From assembly GCF_025996515.1 (NCBI RefSeq), contig NZ_BLRH01000014.1, positions 186,001 to 250,000 on the forward strand: a stretch of 64,000 nt of DNA, read 5' to 3'. Of the stretch, positions 17,663 to 26,717 are shown piece by piece; the stretch's first letter is position 1; each line of letters starts with the position of its first letter. The notes under the pieces are model-generated. The model was given only the letters and a program-made list of their open reading frames with translations, was not told the origin of the DNA and searched no databases. The stretch comes from Rhizohabitans arisaemae (GTDB lineage: Bacteria; Actinomycetota; Actinomycetes; Streptosporangiales; Streptosporangiaceae). The position numbers and the translations under genes are program-made.

Positions 17663-18646
17663 ATCACAGCCGGTGAGCTTGGAGAATTCGGTGTCGTCGG
17701 ACGACTGGTCGGCCGACTACCGCAAGGTGGTGCCGTCCTGCTGGGTCCTGGAGACGATGGGGCGGTGTTGTCTGCGCCGGACGGGCGTGTTGTGGTGTCA
17801 ACGGATCTCTTAGTCGAGGGTAGGCACTTTCGCCGGGATTGGTCTACTCCCTATGACATCGGGCGGAAGGCCGCGGCCCAGAATCTCGCCGACGTCGCCG
17901 CCATGGGCGCCACCCCGACCGCGATCTTCACCGGCCTCGGACTGCCCCCGGACGTCTCCGCGGAGTGGCTGGACCGCCTCGCCGACGGGCTGCGCGACGA
18001 GTGCCACCTGGTCGGGGCGAGCGTGGCCGGCGGGGACGTCGTACGGTCGGAGACGGTCATCCTGGGGGTCACCGCGCTCGGCGACCTGGCCGGCCGGCCG
18101 GCGGTCACCCGGGCCGGGGCCCGGCCGGGCCAGATCGTGGCCGTGGCGGGGCGCCTGGGCTGGGCGGCCGCGGGACTGGCGCTCCTGCAGGCGGGCCGAT
18201 CCTCCGGCGACCCCGCGCTGGAGCCCCTGGTGGACGCGCACCGGCGTCCTCGGCCCCCCTACGCCTGCGGCCTGGCCGCCTTCGGGCTCGGGGCCACGGC
18301 CATGCTGGACGTCAGCGACGGCCTCGTCCAGGACCTCGGGCACGTCGCCAAGGCGAGCGGTGTGGGGATCTTTCTCGACTCGACGGCGCTCGCGCCCGCG
18401 TCGCCCCTGGTGGACGCGGCCGCCGTCCTAAACGTCCCGGCTCTGGACTGGGTTCTCACCGGAGGGGACGACCACGCGTTCGCCGCCGTCTTCCCCGCTG
18501 GGCGGGAGTTGCCGTCGGAGTGGCGGATCGTCGGCGAAATCCTTGAAGGATCAGGTGTTCTGGTCGACGGCCGGGTATACCGCACCGGTGGCTGGGATCA
18601 TTTCTCACCAGCCAATACCGATGAAATTGTGACAAGAGAGAAGTAA
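17663..18646 (+). CDS. thiL: Thiamine-monophosphate kinase, apparently initiating at AUC
   Basis: A 327-aa ThiL, phosphorylating thiamine phosphate to thiamine pyrophosphate. GELGEFGVVGRLVGRLP begins the protein, LLGPGDDGAVLSAPDG carries the metal-binding aspartates, and STDLLVEGRHFRRDW follows. No ATG, GTG or TTG exists in frame between the stop at 17639 and GTG 17765, and starting at 17765 would delete the GPGDD site. An ideal Shine-Dalgarno AAGGAGG (17649-17655) stands 7 nt before ATC ACA GCC GGT GAG, exactly where relatives begin Met-Thr-Ala-Gly-Glu. I therefore place the start at ATC 17663. A one-base sequence error (ATG) is the alternative. Confidence 0.85.
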   Translation: MTAGELGEFGVVGRLVGRLPQGGAVLLGPGDDGAVLSAPDGRVVVSTDLLVEGRHFRRDWSTPYDIGRKAAAQNLADVAAMGATPTAIFTGLGLPPDVSAEWLDRLADGLRDECHLVGASVAGGDVVRSETVILGVTALGDLAGRPAVTRAGARPGQIVAVAGRLGWAAAGLALLQAGRSSGDPALEPLVDAHRRPRPPYACGLAAFGLGATAMLDVSDGLVQDLGHVAKASGVGIFLDSTALAPASPLVDAAAVLNVPALDWVLTGGDDHAFAAVFPAGRELPSEWRIVGEILEGSGVLVDGRVYRTGGWDHFSPANTDEIVTREK

Positions 18647-18693
18647 AGATGTTATTCATATCTACGGCCTGGTAGCTCCGTGAGGGGGGAAGC

Positions 18694-19812
18694 ATGGGAC
18701 GACATCGTCCGCCGGACCCGGAAGGGGATGGTTTGCCGGACGATTCCCAGTCAACGGCGAAGTTCGGCCGGTTCGGCTTCAAGGAATCACCCTTCGCGGA
18801 CGTAGACCGCGGGGAGGACACCCAGACGTTCACCCCGGACTTCGACGACCCCCTCCAGACCGGCCCCGACACCCTCTCCTGGCCGCCGGAAGGCGGCAGG
18901 CGGATCCCCGCCTGGGAAGGCGCCGACGACTCCCGGCGCAGGAAATCCCCGAACCCGTCGGCGGGCCGCCCGCGTGAACGGCGACGCCGTACGGCCGAGG
19001 GGCGCCGCCCCGGCAGACGCGGTGGACTCGTCGCGGCCCTGGCCGCGGCCGCCGTGGTGGCGCTCACCGCCGTCACCGTGGTCATCGTCAACTCCGGAGC
19101 CGAAAGCGAGGCCTGCCCGGACGGGAGCGTCTGCGCCGCCGCCCCCCGGCAGCCGAGCGAAGCGCCTCCGCTCACCCTCGACGACCCCGGCGAGTCACCC
19201 ACCGACGAGGACGAACCGGCGACCGAACCCGCCGAGAAGAGTCCCGAACCCGAACGGACCACCACCCCGGACCCGGCTCCGCAACCGCCGTCCAGGCGGC
19301 CGAGCCCTGCGCCCAGCCCCACCAAGAGCGGTAAACCCACCCCGACCACCCGGCCCGCCCCGCCGCCGGTGCCCGAGGTGACCGACCCGAGCCCGGACGT
19401 CACCGACGACGGGAGCGAACCGGAACCCGAACCCACCCTCGACCCGGCACCCGGGCCGAGCCGGCCGACCCTGACGGGGCCGCCGAGCACCGCGCCCGAA
19501 CTACGGGCCGCCACCGACCTCACACTCAGCTACGAACTGGTCGAAACCGCTCGGGCGCGCTACACGGCGCGGCTCGTCGTCTCCAACGACACCGGCGGAG
19601 AACTGAACACCTGGACCGTCAGCCTGCCCGTCGGGGGCACCGTCCAGAGCGCCGAAGGCGCCGAGTGGACCCAGCGGGAGGAGAACCTCGTCCTCACCGG
19701 CACCGTGCTCGGGCCCGGTGAGACGGCCGTCGTCGTCTTCGGAGCGAGAGGAAGACCACACGAGCCCACCGCCTGCACGTACGAAGGCGGTAGCTGCCGG
19801 CTGGCACCATAG
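18694..19812 (+). CDS. Membrane-anchored protein with proline-rich stalk and CBM2-like domain
   Basis: 372 aa. The hydrophilic N-terminal cytoplasmic part (about 1-90) is acidic, then a basic region (RPRERRRRT) precedes a single transmembrane helix near residues 110-133 ([21 protein letters not shown]). Outside follows a Pro/Glu/Thr-rich stalk (about 150-265). The C-terminal domain (about 270-372) looks like a CBM2-type cellulose-binding fold: [53 protein letters not shown]. It resembles an outward-displayed carbohydrate or wall-binding module. It lies between thiL and thiD, which are neighbours in other actinobacteria, so it appears to be an insertion. Confidence 0.75.
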   Translation: MGRHRPPDPEGDGLPDDSQSTAKFGRFGFKESPFADVDRGEDTQTFTPDFDDPLQTGPDTLSWPPEGGRRIPAWEGADDSRRRKSPNPSAGRPRERRRRTAEGRRPGRRGGLVAALAAAAVVALTAVTVVIVNSGAESEACPDGSVCAAAPRQPSEAPPLTLDDPGESPTDEDEPATEPAEKSPEPERTTTPDPAPQPPSRRPSPAPSPTKSGKPTPTTRPAPPPVPEVTDPSPDVTDDGSEPEPEPTLDPAPGPSRPTLTGPPSTAPELRAATDLTLSYELVETARARYTARLVVSNDTGGELNTWTVSLPVGGTVQSAEGAEWTQREENLVLTGTVLGPGETAVVVFGARGRPHEPTACTYEGGSCRLAP

Positions 19813-19816
19813 GAGC

Positions 19817-20617
19817 ATGACAACGCCGCCCCTTGTGCTCACCGTCGCCGGCTCCGACTCCGGCGGCGGCGCCGGAATCCAGGCCGACCTGAAGACGATG
19901 CTCGCCCTCGGGGTGCACGGCATGAGCGTCATCGCCGCCGTGACCGCGCAGAACTCGCTGGGCGTGCAAGGGTACTGGGAACTCCCCGCCGAGGCCGTCC
20001 AGGCCCAGCTCGACTCGGTTCTCGGCGACATCGGGGTGGACGCCGTCAAGACCGGCATGCTCGCCTCGCCCACCCTGGTGGAGCTCGTGGCCGCCACGCT
20101 CGCGGAGGTCTCGGCCCCCGTCGTCGTCGACCCGGTCGGCGTCTCCAAACACGGCGACTCCCTCCTCGCCCCCGAGGCGGTCGAGACGATCAAATCCCGG
20201 CTGTTCCCGGCGGCGACCGTGGTCACCCCCAACCTGTACGAGGTCCAGCAGCTCACCGGGGTCAAAGTCGAGGACGAGCACGGGATGCGCGCAGCCGCCG
20301 ACGCGATCCTGGAACTCGGTCCCACCTGGGTTCTGATCAAAGGCGGGCACCTGCCCGGGGCCCCCGTCGACCTGCTCACCGACGGCACGACCACCCAGAC
20401 CTTCGGCGCCGAGCGGCACGACAACCGGCACACCCACGGCACCGGCTGCACCCTCGCCTCGGCCGTCGCCTCATACCTGGCCCTCGGCGAGGACGTCGTC
20501 GAAGCCGTCCGCCTCGCCAAGGGATACGTCACCGGCGCCATAGCCCACGGCTTCCCGCTGGGCTCCGGCATCGGCCCCGTGGACCACGCCTGGCGCCTGC
20601 GCCCCGCCGCGCGCTGA
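19817..20617 (+). CDS. thiD: Hydroxymethylpyrimidine/phosphomethylpyrimidine kinase
   Basis: A 266-aa ribokinase-fold kinase that phosphorylates HMP and HMP-P in thiamine synthesis. [21 protein letters not shown] is the diagnostic N-terminus, [13 protein letters not shown] and [14 protein letters not shown] are typical, and [19 protein letters not shown] holds the anion hole and catalytic base. ATG at 19817 is preceded by AGGAG that overlaps the stop of the preceding gene. It works with ThiL a kilobase upstream. Confidence 0.95.
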   Translation: MTTPPLVLTVAGSDSGGGAGIQADLKTMLALGVHGMSVIAAVTAQNSLGVQGYWELPAEAVQAQLDSVLGDIGVDAVKTGMLASPTLVELVAATLAEVSAPVVVDPVGVSKHGDSLLAPEAVETIKSRLFPAATVVTPNLYEVQQLTGVKVEDEHGMRAAADAILELGPTWVLIKGGHLPGAPVDLLTDGTTTQTFGAERHDNRHTHGTGCTLASAVASYLALGEDVVEAVRLAKGYVTGAIAHGFPLGSGIGPVDHAWRLRPAAR

Positions 20618-20641
20618 AGGCCCGCCGTCGCAAGTCTCCGG

Positions 20642-21247
20642 CTAGAAGAGCATGTCGACCGGGGCTCCGTGCCAGCGCCAGCCGGCTCCCGGATGCCCGC
20701 GGCCGGGGAGCTCCCGCCGTCCGGTCGCCCACAGGAGGAGATCCCAGGAATCGCCGTCCACGTCGATCTGCGGGAACATGCGCATCAGGACACGCGTGCA
20801 GACGTCCCTTGGCGGGTCCGGGTCGAGACGCAGCCCGGTGGCCACGTCGTGGCCGTGGACGAGGAGCTCGACACATCCCATGGCGGCGAAACCCTCGGGA
20901 TCGGCCATCCCGGACGGGTGGTAGGCCCGGATCCCGGCGGAGGCGTGGTCGACGACCGCGGCCAGCACACCTCCGGCGGCCATGACGAACTCCGCCATCT
21001 GCGCCGGCGAGGAGCCCTCGTCCGCCGTGACGAGAAAGGGTACGTAGTGGTCTGCCGGGCGGACCGCCACCTGACCCGCATAGGAGAACAGGCAGTCGGC
21101 CATGTGCTCCACCGTCCGGTGGCAGCTCCACTCCAGAGTGCCGGCCGGGAGCGACCAATCCCGATCGGCGCCCTCCCGAAGCATGTTGATCACTTCTGTG
21201 GTGCATCGGTGCACGTCGTCGACGCTGACAGGTTGACGCAGGCCCAT
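20642..21247 (-). CDS. Mycothiol-dependent maleylpyruvate isomerase N-terminal (DinB-like) domain protein
   Basis: About 201 aa. It has the actinobacterial MDMPI_N/DinB-like four-helix metal fold: EWSCHRTVEHMADCLFSYAG gives the first His residues and CVELLVHGHDVATGL the second metal site. Members use mycothiol or related thiols, but most are uncharacterised; the substrate here is unknown. ATG at 21247 has GGAG six bases upstream; the frame extends further but without family features. It is convergent with thiD. Confidence 0.75.
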   Translation of the reverse strand: MGLRQPVSVDDVHRCTTEVINMLREGADRDWSLPAGTLEWSCHRTVEHMADCLFSYAGQVAVRPADHYVPFLVTADEGSSPAQMAEFVMAAGGVLAAVVDHASAGIRAYHPSGMADPEGFAAMGCVELLVHGHDVATGLRLDPDPPRDVCTRVLMRMFPQIDVDGDSWDLLLWATGRRELPGRGHPGAGWRWHGAPVDMLF

Positions 21248-21367
21248 CGAAGGCTCCACGAGGTCGTGAAGCACCAAACGCCCGGACCGCGGTCGGGGTG
21301 GCGGGTGCCTCGGTCTGAGCCGGATCACCGGGAGCGGCCGGTGAGCCGAGGGAATGTCAGGCCGGGT

Positions 21368-21402
21368 AAAAAACACAGCCCGCCATCGCGACGATGGCGG
21401 GC
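21368..21402 (-). terminator. Terminator of rpmB
   Basis: GCCCGCCATCG (21378-21388) pairs with CGATGGCGGGC (21392-21402) around a 3-nt loop. On the minus strand it is followed by a run of six T (A at 21368-21373). Confidence 0.88.
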
Positions 21403-21422
21403 TTGAAGCAGGCTTGGAAACC

Positions 21423-21608
21423 CTAGCGGGTGACCTTGCCGGCCTTGATGCAGGAGGTGCAGACGTTCATGCGCTTCGGCGTGCTCCCCACCACGGCGCG
21501 CACAGTCTGGATGTTGGGGTTCCAGCGGCGGCGCGTGCGGCGGTGGGAGTGCGAGATGTTGTTGCCGAACGTCGGCCCCTTGCCGCAAACGTCGCAGACG
21601 GAAGCCAC
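21423..21608 (-). CDS. rpmB: Ribosomal protein bL28 (zinc-binding form)
   Basis: 61 aa. ASVCDVCGKGPTFGNNISHS and TRRRWNPNIQTVR are L28 hallmarks. Two CxxC pairs (CDVC and CTSC) make this the C+ form, which binds Zn. The start is GTG at 21608, with GGAG upstream; the longer frame to 21623 is not needed. Terminator at 21368-21402. Confidence 0.96.
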   Translation of the reverse strand: MASVCDVCGKGPTFGNNISHSHRRTRRRWNPNIQTVRAVVGSTPKRMNVCTSCIKAGKVTR

Positions 21609-21865
21609 GGGAGTCTCCTTCAATCACATTGATGGGCCCGCCCTGCCTCACGCTGCTGCCGAGCGGACGGCGGGCATGCCGGATATCACCATCCGGCGAA
21701 ACGAGGATAGCCGATACCCGCCCCAACAGCGAACCGAACCCCCGACCCCACCCCGCGGAGCGGGCGGACAGGGTTGAGCCGGGCGGGGCTACAGCCGGTA
21801 GGCCAGGGTTCTCCACGTGTTCCCTGGTCCGGATTGTAGGCGCGGCTGGATCCTAGGGATGGTCA

Positions 21866-22040
21866 CGCTACGTCCGCACTTCGCACGTCGCGTCCTTTGC
21901 GACGGGCGAATGCGCGCGGCGGTCCGCGCCGGACGTCTTTTGTCCGGCGTGAACCGACCGCGGTCAATATCAAAAAATACTGTTCTTGTAACGCTGATCG
22001 TGCCTGAGGCGGTCCGCACGTCCGTTGTCGTCACCCGGGC
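21866..22040 (+). repeat. Dispersed palindromic intergenic repeat, copy A
   Basis: Starts GCTACGTCCGCACTT, which also occurs identically (inverted) at the right end of the copy near 38158. It continues with imperfect hairpins (TTCGC.ACGTCGC / GCGACGG.GCGAA; GGCGGTCCGCGCCGGA / TCCGGCGTGAACC) and the core CGGTCAAT. The tail (ACTGTTCTTG ... CCGCACGTCC ... TTGTCGTCACCCGG) is shared with the copy near 46200. Confidence 0.7.
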
Positions 22041-22094
22041 GGCTCTTTCCGGCCCGGCCTATCGTCTAGACCGGGCAAACCGGAGGTCCCATAC

Positions 22095-22180
22095 CTTTTG
22101 TGCCGCGAGAATGCGCGCGGCGGCTCGTGGCGCGCCGCTCTTTGCCCGGCACCGACCGGCCGTGGCCGATGTTGACCGGC
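22095..22180 (+). repeat. Dispersed palindromic intergenic repeat, copy B (partial)
   Basis: GCCGCGAGAATGCGCGCGGCGG, followed by a second arm ending GATGTTGACC, matches the middle of the copy at 38041-38158 (inverted) and copy A. It has no head or tail, and its hairpin arms are degraded. Confidence 0.6.
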
Positions 22181-22210
22181 ACTGTCTGTGGCAACCGGTA
22201 GAACAGGAGG

Positions 22211-24376
22211 GTGACCACCTTCGATGAGCCTCTGACCAAGGTCCTCGGCGCGCCGACGGCGAAGAAGCTGGACGAGTTGCTTGAGCTGCGGACGGTCGGC
22301 GACCTGATGCGGCACTATCCGCGGCGGTACGCCGAAAGGGGCGAGCTCACCGACCTCTCGAAGCTGGAGCGGGGTGAGCACGTCACGGTGGTGGCGGAGG
22401 TGGCGCAGAGCCGGATGCGGGACATGGCGTCGCGCAAGGGGAAGCTGCTGGAGGTGGTGGTCACCGACGGCCGGGACCGGCTGATGCTCACGTTCTTCGG
22501 CAAGGCGGCCCACCATCACGAGAAGGTGCTGGTGCCGGGTAAGCGGGCGATGTTCGCCGGGCAGGTGGGTGAGTTCAACAAGAAGCGCCAGCTCACCCAT
22601 CCGGAGTACGAGCTGCTGGAGGCGGGTTCGGAGTCGGCGGCGGTGGAGGCCTTCGCGGGCGCGCCGGTGCCGGTCTACCCGGCGGCCGGGGGGCTGCCCT
22701 CGTGGACGATCAGGAAGTGTGTACGGCTGGCGCTGGACACGCTGAGCGTGGGGGACGATCCGCTTCCGCCCGGGTTGCGTTCGGGACATTCGCTGATCGG
22801 CCTCGGGGAGGCGCTGGAGCTGGTGCACCGGCCGCGGGACATGCGGGATGTGGGGCGGGCGCAGCGCAGGTTGAAGTGGGATGAGGCGTTCGTGCTGCAG
22901 ACGGTGCTGGCGCAGCGCCGGCTTGCGGCGGAGCGGTGGCCGGCGACGGCCAGGGCGGCTCAGGGGGACGGGATGCTGGCGGCGTTCGAGGAGCGGCTGC
23001 CGTTCACGCTGACCGAGGGGCAGCGCGAGGTGGGCGGGGTGATCGCGGCGGATCTGGCGCTCACCCATCCGATGCACCGGCTTCTGCAGGGGGAGGTCGG
23101 TTCGGGGAAGACGATCGTGGCGCTCCGCGCGATGCTGCAGGTGGTGGATGCCGGGGGTCAGGCGGCCCTGCTGGCGCCGACGGAGGTGCTGGCGCAGCAG
23201 CATCACCGGTCGATCGTGGAGTTGCTGGGGGATCTTGCGCTGGGCGGGATGCTCGGCGGGACCCGGGTGGCGCTGCTGACGGGGTCGGCGAACGCGGCGT
23301 CGCGCCGTTCGGCGCTGCTGGACGCGGCTTCGGGCGCGGCGGGGATCGTGATCGGCACCCATGCCTTGCTGCAGCAGCACGTCCAGTTCGCCGATCTCGG
23401 CCTGGTGGTCATCGACGAGCAGCATCGTTTCGGGGTGGAGCAGCGGGACGCGCTGCGGGAGAAGTCGACGTCGGGGCGGCCGCATGTGCTGGTGATGACG
23501 GCGACTCCGATCCCCCGGACGGTGGCGATGACGGTCTACGGCGATCTGGATGTGGTGACGTTGACGCAGCTGCCGTCGGGGCGGATGCCGATCGCGACCC
23601 ATGTGGTGCCGGCGGCGGAGAAGCCGCGGTTCCTGGATCGGACCTGGTCGCGGGTGCGTGAGGAGGTCGGGGCGGGTCGTCAGGCCTATGTGGTCTGCCC
23701 GCGGATCGGTGACGGCGACGGGGAGGAGGGCGATCCGGCGGCGGGTTCGGATGAGGAGCGCCGCCCGCCGATCGCGGTCTCGGATCTGGTTCCGCTGCTC
23801 GCCGCGGGCCCGCTGGCGGGGTTGCGGATCGAGGCGCTGCACGGCCGGATGCATCCGGAGGAGAAGGACGCGGTGATGCGGGCTTTCACGGAGGGCGCGG
23901 TCGACGTGCTGGTCGCCACGACCGTGATCGAGGTGGGGGTGAACGTGCCGAACGCGTCGGTGATGGTGGTGATGGACGCGGACCGGTTCGGCGTCTCCCA
24001 GCTGCACCAGCTCCGCGGGCGGGTGGGCCGGGGGAGTCTGCCGGGCCTGTGCCTGCTGGTCACGGAGTCGCCCGGGGGGACGGCGGCCCGGGCTCGGCTG
24101 GACGCGGTCGCCGCGACGCTGGACGGTTTCGAGTTGTCCCGGATCGACCTGGAGCAACGCCGGGAGGGCGATGTGCTGGGTGCCGCGCAGTCGGGCCGCA
24201 AGTCGGCGCTGCGGATGCTCCGTCTGCTGCGGGACGAGGATGTGATCGAGGAGGCCCGGGTGGCGGCGAGCACGCTGGTCGCGGAGGATCCGAAGCTGGC
24301 CGCGCATCCGGCGCTCCGGACGGAGCTGGGCCGTCTGGTGAACGAGGAGCGCGCCGAGTACCTGGAGAAGACCTGA
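22211..24376 (+). CDS. recG: ATP-dependent DNA helicase RecG
   Basis: A 721-aa helicase acting on stalled forks and Holliday junctions. An N-terminal OB/wedge region (about 1-200) leads to helicase motif I LLQGEVGSGKTIVALRAML, motif II VVIDEQHRFGVEQRD, motif III VMTATPIPRT, and motif VI HQLRGRVGRG. The TRG region near the C-terminus is present. GTG at 22211 sits 5 bp after AGGAGGG. No downstream partner: a 614-bp structured intergenic region follows. Confidence 0.96.
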   Translation: MTTFDEPLTKVLGAPTAKKLDELLELRTVGDLMRHYPRRYAERGELTDLSKLERGEHVTVVAEVAQSRMRDMASRKGKLLEVVVTDGRDRLMLTFFGKAAHHHEKVLVPGKRAMFAGQVGEFNKKRQLTHPEYELLEAGSESAAVEAFAGAPVPVYPAAGGLPSWTIRKCVRLALDTLSVGDDPLPPGLRSGHSLIGLGEALELVHRPRDMRDVGRAQRRLKWDEAFVLQTVLAQRRLAAERWPATARAAQGDGMLAAFEERLPFTLTEGQREVGGVIAADLALTHPMHRLLQGEVGSGKTIVALRAMLQVVDAGGQAALLAPTEVLAQQHHRSIVELLGDLALGGMLGGTRVALLTGSANAASRRSALLDAASGAAGIVIGTHALLQQHVQFADLGLVVIDEQHRFGVEQRDALREKSTSGRPHVLVMTATPIPRTVAMTVYGDLDVVTLTQLPSGRMPIATHVVPAAEKPRFLDRTWSRVREEVGAGRQAYVVCPRIGDGDGEEGDPAAGSDEERRPPIAVSDLVPLLAAGPLAGLRIEALHGRMHPEEKDAVMRAFTEGAVDVLVATTVIEVGVNVPNASVMVVMDADRFGVSQLHQLRGRVGRGSLPGLCLLVTESPGGTAARARLDAVAATLDGFELSRIDLEQRREGDVLGAAQSGRKSALRMLRLLRDEDVIEEARVAASTLVAEDPKLAAHPALRTELGRLVNEERAEYLEKT

Positions 24377-24990
24377 CGGGCTTGGCCTGGGCCGGGTGCT
24401 CGCCGCGGCCCGCGGCCGCCGTACCGGCTGCGTCCTCGACCGGGGAGCGGGCGCTTCAGGCGTCGTGGGTGGAGACCGGCCGAGACCGGGCGGGCCACGT
24501 CCGGGTCCCCCCGAACCCCGGAGCGGCCTCGCCCGGTCTCGTCCTCCGATAAAGCCTGTTGTGTGGGTACTTGACCCGGGGCGCCTGCGGCCTCCCCCCA
24601 GATGCCGCGGCGGCCCCGGGTCCAGTCCCTGCTCCGCCCGGGGTCTTGCGACCTCGGGCTCACGTGCTGTCCGGCCTCCCCCCGAATGCCGGACAGCTGA
24701 CCCGTGGACCCAGCTTGAGGCGGCCTCCCCCCGAATGCCGCCCCCAGCCGGCCCTGCCCTCGGGTCAGGTGCCGAGGGCACCGGCGTGCGGAAGGGCTCA
24801 CGATCACACCGGTCGGCCTCCTTCTGGGTCACCTGAAGGCCGCACGTACATAATCGACCGTAACAAGGGTGCTGAACATCCCTCTTGCACATTCCTCACC
24901 TGGTCTTGCGCACTCTTGACCTGGGGTAATGGGATATGGCGTACCGATACCGGGGCGATCGCACCATGGGCCGTACGGCAGACTGACGGC
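24377..24990. other. Gene-free 614-bp interval recG-rsmD with clustered large hairpins
   Basis: No supported gene. The interval holds four hairpins whose terminal loops share a C6-centred sequence (see 24481-24742). The last about 150 bp (24840 on) are less GC-rich and probably carry the rsmD promoter. Confidence 0.6.
24481..24742. other. Cluster of four stem-loops with the same C6-containing loop
   Basis: Hairpin 1: CGAGACCGGGCG (24481-24492) pairs with CGCCCGGTCTCG (24530-24541), plus GGCC/GGCC and TCCGGG/CCCGGA around loop TCCCCCCGAAC. Hairpin 2 (24573-24622): GACCCGGGG/CCCCGGGTC outside, GCGGC/GCCGC inside, loop CTCCCCCCAGAT. Hairpin 3: GCTGTCCGGC (24666-24675) with GCCGGACAGC (24688-24697), loop CTCCCCCCGAAT. 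Hairpin 4: GGCGGC/GCCGCC (24719-24742) with the same loop. The stems differ while the loops are kept, as in compensatory evolution of a structured RNA or a protein-binding element. Confidence 0.65.
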
Positions 24991-25560
24991 ATGACGCGTG
25001 TCATCGCCGGGGTTGCCGGTGGCCGACGACTGTCCGTACCGCGGGGGCGGAACACCCGGCCGACCAGTGATCGCGCCCGTGAAGGTCTCTTTTCCTCCGT
25101 CGGGTCCTCGCTTGGTGCGCTGGACGGTGTCCGGGTGCTGGACCTGTACGCCGGGTCGGGCGCGGTCGGGATCGAGGCGCTTTCGCGGGGTGCGGCGCAC
25201 GCGCTGCTGGTGGAGTCGGACCCGCGGGCGGCTCAGGTCATCCGGTCCAATGTGGCCGCGGTGGGGCTCGCGGGCGCGGTCGTGGCGGTCGGCCGGGTGG
25301 AGCGGGTGCTGGCCCAGGGGTGCGCGGAGCCGTACGACCTGGTGTTCGCGGATCCGCCCTATTCGGTGGGGGACGCCGAGGTGGTTCAGGTTCTCGGGGC
25401 GCTGCGCGAGTACGGCTGGCTCGTGGACCACGCCTTGATCGCGGTGGAGCGGGAGTCCCGGGGGGCCGATCTGATCTGGCCCGCCGGGTTCGAAGGGGAG
25501 AGGGTCCGTCGTTACGGTGAGGCGGCGATTTGGTACGGTCGCGCCGCCGGGAGCCACTAA
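24991..25560 (+). CDS. rsmD: 16S rRNA (guanine966-N2)-methyltransferase
   Basis: 189 aa. MTRVIAGVAGGRRLSVPRG and TRPTSDRAREGLFSSV are the RsmD N-terminal signature. DLYAGSGAVGIEALSRGA binds S-adenosylmethionine, and FADPPYSVG is the N6/N2 methyltransferase DPPY motif. ATG at 24991; the frame is open upstream but that part is the hairpin region. coaD follows 22 bp later, the usual pair. Confidence 0.95.
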   Translation: MTRVIAGVAGGRRLSVPRGRNTRPTSDRAREGLFSSVGSSLGALDGVRVLDLYAGSGAVGIEALSRGAAHALLVESDPRAAQVIRSNVAAVGLAGAVVAVGRVERVLAQGCAEPYDLVFADPPYSVGDAEVVQVLGALREYGWLVDHALIAVERESRGADLIWPAGFEGERVRRYGEAAIWYGRAAGSH

Positions 25561-25582
25561 TCGCACCCCTTGGGGGTTCACG

Positions 25583-26059
25583 TTGCATCGTGTCGTCTGT
25601 CCGGGGTCGTATGACCCTGTCACCAACGGTCACCTCGACATCATCAGCCGGGCCGCCCGGCTGCACGACGAGGTGATCGTCGCCGTGCTGATCAACATTG
25701 AGAAGAAGGGCCTGTTCACGGTGGACGAGCGCATCGACATGCTGCGCCGGGTGACCGAGGACCTGCCCAACGTGCGCGTGGACAAGTTCCACGGCCTCCT
25801 GGTGGACTACTGCCGGGAGCATGAGGTCACCGCGATCGTGAAAGGTCTGCGGGCGGTGAGCGACTTCGACTACGAGCTCCAGCAGGCTCAGCTCAACTAT
25901 CGGATGTCGGGTGTCGAAACCCTATTTATGGCGACCAATCCGGAGCACTCCTTCCTGTCGTCAAGCCGGGTGAAGGAGATCGCCAAGTACGGCGGGGATG
26001 TGTCCGGACTCGCCCCAGACCTGATCATTGAGCTGCTCGCCCAGCGTCTCAAGAGCTAG
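25583..26059 (+). CDS. coaD: Phosphopantetheine adenylyltransferase
   Basis: A 158-aa CoA biosynthesis enzyme. VVCPGSYDPVTNGHLDII contains the (T/S)xGH nucleotidyltransferase site; IVKGLRAVSDFDYELQQAQ and FMATNPEHSFLSSSRVKEIA are the C-terminal signatures. The start TTG at 25583 gives the normal length (MHRVVCPGSYDP); TGGGGG serves as a weak ribosome site. It directly follows rsmD. Confidence 0.95.
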   Translation: MHRVVCPGSYDPVTNGHLDIISRAARLHDEVIVAVLINIEKKGLFTVDERIDMLRRVTEDLPNVRVDKFHGLLVDYCREHEVTAIVKGLRAVSDFDYELQQAQLNYRMSGVETLFMATNPEHSFLSSSRVKEIAKYGGDVSGLAPDLIIELLAQRLKS

Positions 26060-26137
26060 AGCCGGGAGCTAAGTACCTGCCAACCCTGGTAGTCTTTCGG
26101 TTCGGCCGTGTACAACGAGCGCGGTCTGTCATGCCTC

Positions 26138-26716
26138 ATGAGAGTAGGAAGTCCTCTGTCTCGCCTTGACCCCCGGGCTCCGTTCGTGTTCAGCACTCAC
26201 GAACTGGGGCGACGACCGGGCTCGATGCGCCGGATGACCTGCACCCTCCCGGCACCGGCAGATCTCGCCGTGGGCATGGTCGGTGTCCCCAAGGACGCCG
26301 ACGTCGAGCTGGAACTCCGGTTCGAGTCGGTGATGGAGGGCGTGCTCGTCACGGGCACGGCGCAGGCACCGCTCATCAGCGAATGCTCGCGTTGCCTGGA
26401 GTCGTCGACCTCGTCGATCGAGGTTGACTTCCAGGAGCTCTTCTTCTACCCCGTCGAGTCTGGGCTGTTCCAGACCGGCGAGGAGGAGTCCGTCCTCAGC
26501 GGCGATCTGCTCGATCTCGAGCCGATACTCCGTGACGCGGTGGTGCTCGCGCTGCCGCTGAGCCCGCTGTGCCGGGACGACTGTCCCGGACTGTGTACGG
26601 AGTGCGGGATCAGACTGGCCGAGGCCGGTCCCGATCACCGGCACGAGAAGCTCGACGCGCGCTGGGCCGACTTGGGGAAACTCATGGAACACAACGACAA
26701 CGATCAGGAGGGCTGA
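26138..26716 (+). CDS. yceD: YceD (DUF177) family protein
   Basis: About 192 aa. The YceD/DUF177 core has SECSRCLE (first CxxC) and a C-terminal [13 protein letters not shown] cluster that may bind metal. It is always just upstream of rpmF, as here (one base between genes), and is linked to 23S rRNA/L32 handling in plants and bacteria. ATG at 26138 is my choice; a CTG near 26156 preceded by AGGAAG also fits relatives beginning [20 protein letters not shown]. Confidence 0.85.
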   Translation: MRVGSPLSRLDPRAPFVFSTHELGRRPGSMRRMTCTLPAPADLAVGMVGVPKDADVELELRFESVMEGVLVTGTAQAPLISECSRCLESSTSSIEVDFQELFFYPVESGLFQTGEEESVLSGDLLDLEPILRDAVVLALPLSPLCRDDCPGLCTECGIRLAEAGPDHRHEKLDARWADLGKLMEHNDNDQEG

Positions 26717-26717
26717 C

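Larger units (their letters stand above)
21609..22210. other. Gene-free 602-bp interval rpmB-recG with repeat copies
   Basis: No credible gene is seen. The interval holds the divergent promoters of rpmB and recG and two copies of a dispersed palindromic element (listed separately). Confidence 0.6.

Noticed and set aside
17765-18646. GTG 17765 as the start of thiL
   Set aside because: It would remove GELGEF and the metal-binding GPGDD segment, both encoded in frame upstream.
24559-24836. Plus-strand frames with repeated PPPECRPQ/PPNAGQ phrases in the recG-rsmD gap
   Set aside because: The phrases come from the conserved hairpin loops read as codons; the DNA-level hairpin is the better explanation.
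22031-24892. 953-aa minus-strand frame over recG and the hairpin region
   Set aside because: Antisense shadow with Arg/Pro/His-rich low complexity; recG is unambiguous on the plus strand.
24559-24990. Long N-terminal extension of RsmD
   Set aside because: RsmD family starts at MTRVIAG; the extension only reads the intergenic hairpins.
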